Assembly (NCBI GenBank): GCA_964424345.1
Contig: CAYRIK010000050.1
Coordinates: 1 to 9,878, forward strand
Direction of reading: 5' to 3'
DNA from: RGIG6307 sp964424345
Lineage (GTDB): Bacteria; Bacillota; Clostridia; Lachnospirales; Lachnospiraceae
DNA length: 9,878 bases
The notes under the pieces are model-generated. The model ran no database searches, was not told the origin of the DNA, and saw only the letters and a program-made list of their open reading frames with translations. The stretch's first letter is position 1. Each line of letters opens with the position of its first letter. Shown one piece after another: positions 1 to 6,056 of the stretch. The position numbers and the translations under genes are program-made.

Positions 1-8
1 TCTATAAA

Positions 9-32
9 GATGCTTTGAAAAACTAAAGCATC
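9..32 (+). other. Perfect 8-bp hairpin upstream of aspS
   Basis: GATGCTTT (9-16) and AAAGCATC (25-32) are perfect reverse complements around an 8-nt loop. No run of T follows, so it does not look like a complete intrinsic terminator for whatever lies upstream. It sits 41 nt before the aspS start and could be an mRNA structure in an upstream-gene/aspS spacer. The window begins too close to it to know the context. Confidence 0.4.
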
Positions 33-73
33 CGGTATTTAGGATATAAAAACATAGAAAAGAGGACAAAGCA

Positions 74-1879
74 ATGGCAGAATCCATGAAGGGATGGAAG
101 CGTTCCCATAGATGTGGAGAAGTATCTAATGCATTGATTGGGGAAACAGTTACCGTAATGGGCTGGGTACAGAAACAGAGAAATAAAGGCGGTATTATTT
201 TCGTAGATTTACGTGACCGTTCTGGTATTTTACAGCTTATTTTTGAGGAAAATGTATGTGGAGCAGAAAGCTTTGCAAAGGCTGAAAAGCTTCGTAGTGA
301 ATTTGTAGTTGCAGTCGTAGGTACTGTAGAAAAGAGAGCAGGTGCTGCAAATGAAAATCTTGCAACAGGTGATATCGAAGTAATTGCGAAAGAAATTCGT
401 ATCTTATCTGAAGCAGAAACACCTCCTTTCCCAATTGAAGCAGATTCTAAGACAAAGGAAGAATTACGTTTAAAATATCGTTACTTAGATTTAAGAAGAC
501 CTGACATTCAGAATAATATTATTTTAAGAAGTAAGATTGCTGCAAATATTAGAGAGTTTTTAGTAAAAGAAGGATTCCTTGAAATCGAAACTCCTATTTT
601 AACAAAGTCTACTCCAGAAGGCGCAAGAGACTATTTAGTACCAAGCCGTGTACATCCTGGTAGTTTTTATGCTTTACCACAGTCTCCACAGATTTTCAAG
701 CAGTTATTGATGTGTTCTGGTTATGACAGATATTTCCAGATTGCACGTTGTTTCCGTGATGAAGACTTACGAGCAGACAGACAGCCTGAATTTACACAGG
801 TTGATATGGAATTATCTTTCGTAGATGTAGAAGATGTTATTTCTGTAAACGAAAGAATGCTTCAGTATGTATGTAAAGAAGCAATCGGTTTAGATGTACA
901 GCTTCCAATTCAGAGAATGACATGGAACGATGCTATGAATCGTTTCGGTTCTGATAAGCCAGATACTCGTTTTGGTATGGAATTACAGGATGTTTCTGAA
1001 GTTGTTGCAAACTGCGGATTTGGCGTATTTACTTCTGCACTTGCAAATGGCGGCAGCGTTCGTGGTATCAATGCAAAGGGACAGGCTGAAATGCCAAGAA
1101 AGAAAATCGATGCATTGGTTGATTTTGCAAAAGGTTATGGAGCAAAAGGTCTTGCATATCTTTGTGTAATGCCTGATGGAAGCTATAAATCTTCTTTTGC
1201 AAAGTTTATGACAGAAGAAGAATTAAAGAATTTGGTTGCTGCAATGCAGGGTGAACCAGGTGACTTATTACTGTTTGCTGCTGATAAGAACAGCATTGTT
1301 TGGAATGTATTAGGCGGTTTACGTCTTGAATTAGGACATCAGCTTGGCTTAATTGATGAAAATAAATTCAACTTCTTATGGGTTACAGAGTTCCCATTAT
1401 TAGAGTGGAGCGAAGAAGATAATCGTTATGTTGCAATGCACCATCCATTCACTATGCCAATGGATGAGGACCTTCCATTATTGGATACAGATCCAGGAAA
1501 GGTTCGTGCAAAGGCTTATGATATCGTATTAAACGGTACAGAACTTGGTGGCGGTAGTGTTCGTATTTTCCAGACAGATGTACAGGAAAAGATGTTTGAA
1601 GTATTAGGCTTTACAAAAGAAGCTGCTTACGAGAGATTTGGTTTCTTATTAAATGCATTCAAGTATGGTGTACCACCACACGCAGGTTTAGCTTATGGTT
1701 TAGACCGTCTCGTTATGCTTTTAGTAAAGGCAGATTCTATTCGTGAAGTTATCGCTTTCCCTAAGGTAAAGGATGCAAGCTGTCTGATGACAAACGCTCC
1801 TGACGTAGTAGATGACAAGCAGTTAGAAGATCTTCAGATTGCTTTAGCATTACAGACAGAGGAAAATGAGGAAGCATAA
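74..1879 (+). CDS. aspS: Aspartyl-tRNA synthetase, bacterial type
   Basis: Class II synthetase that charges tRNA with aspartate in the cytoplasm. The 601-residue length fits the bacterial form (about 590), which carries an extra GAD insertion domain. Visible in order: an N-terminal OB-fold anticodon-binding domain (about 20-110, with FVDLRDRSG at 43-51); the catalytic core with YRYLDLRRP (135-143) and the substrate-site segment ALPQSPQIFKQLL (200-212); class II motif 2, FRDEDLRADRQPEFTQ (227-242); the insertion domain (about 290-420); MHHPFTMP; and motif 3, GLAYGLDRLVMLL (538-550). The ATG at 74 has AGAGGA at 61-66, 7 nt upstream. A second ATG four codons in is less well placed. At the anticodon-recognition loop the protein reads N37-K38-G-G, where E. 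coli AspRS has D-L-G-S; non-discriminating enzymes often have His at that Leu position. Specificity for tRNA-Asp alone versus tRNA-Asp plus tRNA-Asn therefore cannot be read from this residue. The next gene follows after 5 nt, suggesting one transcript. Confidence 0.97.
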   Translation: MAESMKGWKRSHRCGEVSNALIGETVTVMGWVQKQRNKGGIIFVDLRDRSGILQLIFEENVCGAESFAKAEKLRSEFVVAVVGTVEKRAGAANENLATGDIEVIAKEIRILSEAETPPFPIEADSKTKEELRLKYRYLDLRRPDIQNNIILRSKIAANIREFLVKEGFLEIETPILTKSTPEGARDYLVPSRVHPGSFYALPQSPQIFKQLLMCSGYDRYFQIARCFRDEDLRADRQPEFTQVDMELSFVDVEDVISVNERMLQYVCKEAIGLDVQLPIQRMTWNDAMNRFGSDKPDTRFGMELQDVSEVVANCGFGVFTSALANGGSVRGINAKGQAEMPRKKIDALVDFAKGYGAKGLAYLCVMPDGSYKSSFAKFMTEEELKNLVAAMQGEPGDLLLFAADKNSIVWNVLGGLRLELGHQLGLIDENKFNFLWVTEFPLLEWSEEDNRYVAMHHPFTMPMDEDLPLLDTDPGKVRAKAYDIVLNGTELGGGSVRIFQTDVQEKMFEVLGFTKEAAYERFGFLLNAFKYGVPPHAGLAYGLDRLVMLLVKADSIREVIAFPKVKDASCLMTNAPDVVDDKQLEDLQIALALQTEENEEA

Positions 1880-1884
1880 TATAT

Positions 1885-2565
1885 ATGCAATTTAGATTAT
1901 ATATTTTGGACGTCAGCGACTTACAAGATAATGATCTGCAACAAAGAGCACTTCTTCTTATGGATGATATCCGTAGGAAGAAGTATGATACATATAAAAC
2001 GGTAAAAGACCGGCTGCATCAAATAGCTGCTGGTCTTTTGTTGCAGATAGGATTATTAGAATTGGAAACGCTACCTTGTGTGTCAGGAGAATATGACTGT
2101 ATTTGGGGCAATCAAGAGCATAAAGCAAAGGGACGTATATTTGTCGGAACAGTGACAGAAGCGATAACTGCTTTGGAAGCTGATTGTAACAAAATATGTT
2201 TTGATGTCCCATATCAAAAAGGACAACATGGAAAACCTTTCTGGCCTAAGCAGTATTTAGAAAGTCTTCCGTTTACAAAAAAATTTATGGAATTTAATCT
2301 TTCTCATTCAGGACAGTATGTTGCGTTGCTGATTTCCGATACAACGGTCGGGATTGATATTCAGAAAAAGCGAGATATAAGATTAGAAGGCGGATGTGAA
2401 GCTTTTTGCCGTATGGAAGCGTATGTAAAGTGTTCTGGAGTTGGCTTTGCAAAAGGATATCCAAAAGAATCTTTAAAAACAGGACAGGTCTTTGACACAT
2501 ATTTAGAAGAAATCAGTATGTTTCCAGATTATGCCTTATGTGCAAGCTGGCGTTTAAATGAATAG
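1885..2565 (+). CDS. 4'-phosphopantetheinyl transferase, Sfp-like, compact
   Basis: Likely transfers the 4'-phosphopantetheine arm of coenzyme A to a serine of an acyl or peptidyl carrier protein. Family signatures in the 226 residues: GKPFW (116-120), FNLSHSG (137-143), VGIDIQ (155-160; D158 is the first metal ligand), and MEAYVKCSGVG (177-187), matching the family pattern KEAYxKxxGxG with E178 and K182 kept; the Lys before that Glu is Met here. YALCASW near the end is also family-like. D158 and E178 are only 20 residues apart, versus about 44 in B. subtilis Sfp, so the intervening helices (usually with an FF..E motif) are missing. In compensation there is an extra, unrecognised stretch at about 68-110. 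The reading frame is open throughout, so I see no frameshift. The ribosome binding site is a suboptimal GAGGAAG (1868-1874) inside the end of aspS, which may mean coupled translation. The target carrier protein is not in this window. The activity could be altered; the family call is firmer than the function. Confidence 0.75.
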   Translation: MQFRLYILDVSDLQDNDLQQRALLLMDDIRRKKYDTYKTVKDRLHQIAAGLLLQIGLLELETLPCVSGEYDCIWGNQEHKAKGRIFVGTVTEAITALEADCNKICFDVPYQKGQHGKPFWPKQYLESLPFTKKFMEFNLSHSGQYVALLISDTTVGIDIQKKRDIRLEGGCEAFCRMEAYVKCSGVGFAKGYPKESLKTGQVFDTYLEEISMFPDYALCASWRLNE

Positions 2566-2609
2566 CAATTCAAATGAAATACGTTGTATATAAAAGAAAG
2601 GAAGCGGGA

Positions 2610-4181
2610 ATGAAAAAATGTAGTTTCCTCTTAGAAAAAATAAGTTGTAAAGCAGTCTGTATTATGGCAGCAATCATATTGGCTGCTTTTTCATACTGGG
2701 CTGGAATATATACACATTTGATTAATGTAGATCTTGTAAATCTAAAAATTCGTCTTTATGAAGACAGCTTTATAAAGAATGTCATATGGTTCTTTTCTAT
2801 TGTACTAGTTCTATTTCTTATTTCCAAAATGACACTTACTAAAAATGAAAAACAAAATAAAAAGAGGATTCATATATTGGCAATATCGGTTGCGATATTA
2901 GCAGGAGTAGTGAGTTTAGTGTGGGCAGCAATCAATAACTATGCACCGGTACACGATCAGCTGCAGATTGTACAGGACGCTTTGGAGTTTTGTGATGGAG
3001 ATTTTTCGGATTTGAAAGGATACTTGGAAATATTTCCATATCAGATAGGGTTAGTACATATCTATAAGATATTATTTTCTATTTATCCAAGTGTTTCTAT
3101 TGTTTATTTTGTGCATGCAGTGTTGATTTCCGTAATCGTATATTTTACTTATGCGATTACACAGGAAATATTTGAAAATAATCGGGCAGCATTATACAGT
3201 ATCATAGGAAGTGTCGGATTTGTTCCAATGTATTTTTATGTAAATTATGCATATGGCGATTTGAGTATGGCAGCTTGTGGGATACTTGGTGTATGGTGCA
3301 TGATTAAGTTTTGTAAAACAAAGCAGATTAGGTATGCTGTTGCTCAGCTTATGGTGATGACAATTGGTTATCTTACAAGAACAAATACGTTGATCATATT
3401 GATTGCTATGTGTATTGTACTTTTTGTATATGGAATTTCTCAAAAAGATTGGAAGATGTTTTTGATTTCTGTATTGATTGTTTGCATGCCTCTTATGTCA
3501 TCTGAGCTGTTGTTAAATAGCTATGAAAAAAAGGCAAATGTAGAAATGCTAGAAGGGGCACCAGCAGTTTTGACAATCGCAATGGGAATGCAGGATACTT
3601 ACGAAGGACCAGGATATTATAATGCTTATAATTTAACTGTGTATGTCAATGCTGATAAAAATGCGGATTTGGCAGCGGAAATTGGAAAACAGTATATTTC
3701 TGAAAGAATGTTGGAATTAAGACAAGATTTGTCTTATACTAAAAATTTTTATTTAACAAAAATATGGCAGCAGTGGAATGACCCAAGTTTTGGAGGGGAA
3801 GTTTCTACATATACGTTTGAAGGAGAAGAAAGCAAATTGGTACATAGCATTTATTACGGAACGATACAGCAGATTTTGCGAACATTCCGAGATAGATACC
3901 TTTTTGTTTTATATGTAGGAGCTTTGCTCGGTGTATTATATAAAACAATATTTCAAAAAGAAGATCATATTTGGAAAAATATTATTTTGGTCATTTTCCT
4001 GGGAGGATTTTTATTTAGTTTGTTGTGGGAAAGTAAATCGCGATATGTAATGCCGTATGTTGCGATGTTATTGCCTTATGGTGCATATGGTATATATGTG
4101 TTGCAGAATATGACAGAAAATATATTTGGAAAAAACAAGAAGAAAGTTTTTAAAGGACAGAGGAGTAATAAAAATGAGTAA
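2610..4181 (+). CDS. Multi-pass membrane protein, GT-C glycosyltransferase-like (first of pair)
   Basis: Integral membrane protein of 523 residues with about 11-12 hydrophobic segments (roughly 14-34, 58-73, 88-106, 162-184, 196-234, 241-275, 282-302, then 428-446, 457-473, 480-499). The loop after the third segment holds PVHDQ (113-117, H115-D116), followed by GDFSDLKGYLE and PYQIGLVH; the acidic residue in this first outer loop is where GT-C enzymes of the PMT/ArnT type carry a catalytic Asp. A hydrophilic region (303-427) precedes the final membrane segments, which contain ESKSRYVMPY (474-483), also typical. By family knowledge such enzymes transfer sugars from a polyprenyl-phosphate donor outside the membrane; donor and acceptor here are unknown. 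I prefer the ATG at 2610 because AAAGGA (2597-2602) lies 7 nt before it; an in-frame ATG at 2574 has no such site. It overlaps its downstream paralogue by 8 nt. A lipid flippase or polymerase of similar topology is the main alternative. Confidence 0.75.
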   Translation: MKKCSFLLEKISCKAVCIMAAIILAAFSYWAGIYTHLINVDLVNLKIRLYEDSFIKNVIWFFSIVLVLFLISKMTLTKNEKQNKKRIHILAISVAILAGVVSLVWAAINNYAPVHDQLQIVQDALEFCDGDFSDLKGYLEIFPYQIGLVHIYKILFSIYPSVSIVYFVHAVLISVIVYFTYAITQEIFENNRAALYSIIGSVGFVPMYFYVNYAYGDLSMAACGILGVWCMIKFCKTKQIRYAVAQLMVMTIGYLTRTNTLIILIAMCIVLFVYGISQKDWKMFLISVLIVCMPLMSSELLLNSYEKKANVEMLEGAPAVLTIAMGMQDTYEGPGYYNAYNLTVYVNADKNADLAAEIGKQYISERMLELRQDLSYTKNFYLTKIWQQWNDPSFGGEVSTYTFEGEESKLVHSIYYGTIQQILRTFRDRYLFVLYVGALLGVLYKTIFQKEDHIWKNIILVIFLGGFLFSLLWESKSRYVMPYVAMLLPYGAYGIYVLQNMTENIFGKNKKKVFKGQRSNKNE

Positions 4182-5703
4182 CAAAATAAGTTCTGTCTTA
4201 TGGAAAGTATTTTTAGTAGTTTATTCTATGGCAATGGCAGCAGTGATTGCTTTGTGTGTTATGGAAACACAGGAAAATGTTTCTGCTACATTAATGATCA
4301 TTTATCCGTTAGTTGGAATTTTTGTGGTTAGTGGAATTGCATATTTGGGAATAAAAGTAGAGCCATTTTTAGATAAATACGAGAAGTATTTATTACCAAT
4401 CTTTTTTGTATGTTACACGATAATAACAGTAAGAATGACGTTACATTCCAGAGGTGTTCCAGTACATGATTCTGCAAGTCTTGTAGAAGGCTCATATTAT
4501 ATGGCAGGACTTACTGAGGAAATGAATTGGACGTATTTTGCAAGATGGAATCATCAAGTAGCGCCTATGGTATTATTAAGCTTCGTTTTTCGTATTGCAA
4601 CATGGCTGCATATTCCAGATGTATACTATTTGGCATTGGCATGTAATATCATTCAAGTTTTGTGTGCGTTATATTGTGTATATAAACTTGGAAAAAAATA
4701 TTCCGCACATGGAAGCGTATCAGGATGGCTTGGAATGTGCATGATGTCTGTTTATATTCCAATTTGGGGACATACACAGTCTTTATATACAGATGCATTT
4801 AGTTTTTGTTTTGGTATTGTTGCATTCTATATCTGGTTATGCAATTATGAAAAAAGAAAAACAGGATGGAAATATTGGCTTATCAATGTATTAGCCGGTA
4901 TGATATGGGCACTTGGATATGAGATAAAAGCGACAGCAGCTATTTCTCTTGTAGCAGTTTTGATTTATTTATTTTTATTTGATAAATGGAAAATGCTTTT
5001 TAAACATGCAGTATGTTTGATTCTTCCAGTTATTGCGGCAATATTTATTGGAAAGAGTTATGTTCAAACACTTCCATGTATGGAATATGAAGATTCCTGG
5101 GGTGTTCCTGCAATCGAATATTTTATTGGACTCGGATTAGAGGCAGATGGAAGTTTCAGATTAGATTCAGAGTTTTTCAATACAATAGCAGGCGGCATAT
5201 GGGGAATGGAAAATAAAAAAGCATATGGTCGTGAATTTATCAAAGAGAATATCAGCCAGCTTTGGAATAAAGAACATGTTGTTGCAAAGCTTCGTCATAA
5301 TTTTGCGAGCGGTAAAATGAAAGCAGATGACTTTATGCAGATTTGTGATAACCATGGCTTTTTATATAACTGTGTATCTTCACAAGGTGCATATAGAAGA
5401 CCATACCGAACTATTATTACGGCATATTGGTATATGCTGTTGGAATTTATATTGATTGCTTGTGTTCTTCGTACCTTTGCACAGAAAAAAGAGGCAGATA
5501 AGGAACATGCTGCAGTAGTTGTGCCAATTTTATCTGTATGTGGAATTATGTTATACGTTATGTTGTTTGAAGCAAATAACAGACAATTATATAATCATAT
5601 ACCAATGGTATTTTGTGCTGCAAACGCTGGAATATGGGCATTATATGCAAAAGTGGAGTTGGTTTTTGCAAAGTATAAAACAAAGAAAATGGCAGCAGAT
5701 TAA
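4174..5703 (+). CDS. Multi-pass membrane protein, GT-C glycosyltransferase-like (second of pair)
   Basis: Integral membrane protein of 509 residues with about 12-13 hydrophobic segments and the same plan as its upstream neighbour: PVHDS (96-100, H98-D99) in the loop after the third segment, GHTQSLYTDAFSF (199-211) with another acidic residue, a hydrophilic region at about 294-412, and a closing EANNRQLYNHIPM (466-478) at the place of ESKSRYVMPY in the neighbour. The shared motifs and topology indicate an old duplication, although overall identity looks low. It probably glycosylates a cell-surface polymer or lipid from a lipid-linked donor; no substrate can be read from the sequence. Start: ATG 4174 with AGAGGAG (4159-4165) 8 nt upstream. 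The frame is open back to an ATG at 4126, but that lies deep in the previous gene without a binding site. The ATG overlaps the end of the preceding gene (ATGAGTAA), a layout typical of translational coupling and of two proteins made together. Confidence 0.75.
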   Translation: MSNKISSVLWKVFLVVYSMAMAAVIALCVMETQENVSATLMIIYPLVGIFVVSGIAYLGIKVEPFLDKYEKYLLPIFFVCYTIITVRMTLHSRGVPVHDSASLVEGSYYMAGLTEEMNWTYFARWNHQVAPMVLLSFVFRIATWLHIPDVYYLALACNIIQVLCALYCVYKLGKKYSAHGSVSGWLGMCMMSVYIPIWGHTQSLYTDAFSFCFGIVAFYIWLCNYEKRKTGWKYWLINVLAGMIWALGYEIKATAAISLVAVLIYLFLFDKWKMLFKHAVCLILPVIAAIFIGKSYVQTLPCMEYEDSWGVPAIEYFIGLGLEADGSFRLDSEFFNTIAGGIWGMENKKAYGREFIKENISQLWNKEHVVAKLRHNFASGKMKADDFMQICDNHGFLYNCVSSQGAYRRPYRTIITAYWYMLLEFILIACVLRTFAQKKEADKEHAAVVVPILSVCGIMLYVMLFEANNRQLYNHIPMVFCAANAGIWALYAKVELVFAKYKTKKMAAD

Positions 5704-5713
5704 AAATTTTTGC

Positions 5714-5742
5714 TTTACTTTTTGTATAAAAAGTATTATATT
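5714..5742 (+). promoter_or_regulatory. Candidate sigma-A promoter for the thrS T-box transcript
   Basis: TTTACT (5714-5719) and TATATT (5737-5742) are separated by 17 bp, predicting a start near 5749, just before the T-box stem I. The -35 matches the consensus at 4 of 6 positions and the -10 at 5 of 6. An alternative pair is TTGCTT (5710) with TATTAT (5734). The area is very AT-rich, so chance matches are likely. Confidence 0.4.
5716..5735 (+). other. AT-rich inverted repeat after the second membrane protein gene
   Basis: TACTTTTT (5716-5723) and AAAAAGTA (5728-5735) form an 8-bp perfect inverted repeat with a 4-nt loop, 13 nt after the stop codon. With a single G-C pair and no clean T run after it, it would be a poor intrinsic terminator. 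It overlaps the candidate thrS promoter. Whether the upstream operon ends here is unresolved. Confidence 0.3.
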
Positions 5743-5762
5743 GATACATATATAAAATAAAA

Positions 5763-6001
5763 CAGTGATGAGGACAGTACCATTGTTTAGGTTCCTACAG
5801 AGAGGGTTACAAAGCTGAGAGTAACTCGGAAACGGCAATTGGGAAGACCACCTCGGAGTGACTTTAATACAGTCCGTATTTCTGCGTTAAAGAAAAATGA
5901 GTGGTTTGAGATTTTTGGATTTCAAACAACAAGGGTGGAACCGCGTATTTTACGTCCCTTGCATATATTACGTTCGTCGTAGTTATGCGAGGGACGTTTT
6001 T
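5763..6001 (+). promoter_or_regulatory. T-box riboswitch (threonine) controlling thrS
   Basis: Fills most of the 353-nt gap before thrS. The 5' part GATGAGGACAGTACC (5767-5781) carries the stem I kink-turn and the AGTA of the specifier-loop E motif; GAGG (5770-5773) pairs with CCTC (5851-5854). On the 3' side, GGAAGACCA (5842-5850) places the threonine codon ACC (5847-5849) as specifier, followed by the usual purine. A third stem forms from 5904-5912 with 5919-5927 (one mismatch). The canonical T-box AAGGGTGGAACCGCG is at 5931-5945; its TGGA bulge (5936-5939) would pair with the 3' end of uncharged tRNA. CAAGGG (5930-5935) pairs with CCCTTG (5956-5961) to form the antiterminator, which excludes the terminator. 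Uncharged tRNA-Thr should allow read-through; charged tRNA should cause termination. Confidence 0.95.
5952..6001 (+). terminator. T-box terminator hairpin before thrS
   Basis: ACGTCCCTTGCATA (5952-5965) pairs over 14 positions, with one T-G wobble, with TATGCGAGGGACGT (5984-5997), followed by a run of five T (5997-6001). The loop holds a second small stem, TACG (5969-5972) with CGTA (5978-5981). The 5' arm is the partner used by the antiterminator, so the two forms are mutually exclusive. Confidence 0.93.
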
Positions 6002-6003
6002 AG

Positions 6004-6019
6004 GTTCGAGTAATCGAAC
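6004..6019 (+). other. Small hairpin just after the T-box terminator
   Basis: GTTCGA (6004-6009) and TCGAAC (6014-6019) are perfect reverse complements around the 4-nt loop GTAA. It starts 3 nt after the terminator T run and ends 23 nt before the thrS ribosome binding site, so it exists only in read-through mRNA. It may protect or space the thrS initiation region; no known motif is recognised. Confidence 0.4.
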
Positions 6020-6056
6020 GGAATCAGTAAAGTTTAGAAAGCGGGAGGAAAAGAAA

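Noticed and set aside
9..32. Hairpin before aspS as a terminator
   Set aside because: The stem is good, but no T run follows, so termination is not supported.
15..50. A promoter for aspS from TTGAAA (15-20) and TATAAA (45-50)
   Set aside because: The spacing is 24 bp, too long; TATTTA at 36 gives 15 bp and a weak match. aspS may be transcribed from further upstream.
2340..2450. Frameshift explaining the short phosphopantetheinyl transferase centre
   Set aside because: The frame continues without a stop from VGIDIQ into the MEAYVK motif and on to a normal C-terminus; a deletion or distinct subfamily fits better.
5519..5755. Small open frame overlapping the end of the second membrane protein gene and the following gap
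   Set aside because: It is a shifted frame of the real gene with no binding site and no recognisable product.
5985..6056. Upstream extension of thrS to the ATG at 5985
   Set aside because: That ATG is inside the 3' arm of the T-box terminator and has no ribosome binding site; ATG 6057 has GGGAGGA 7 nt before it and begins the TGS domain.
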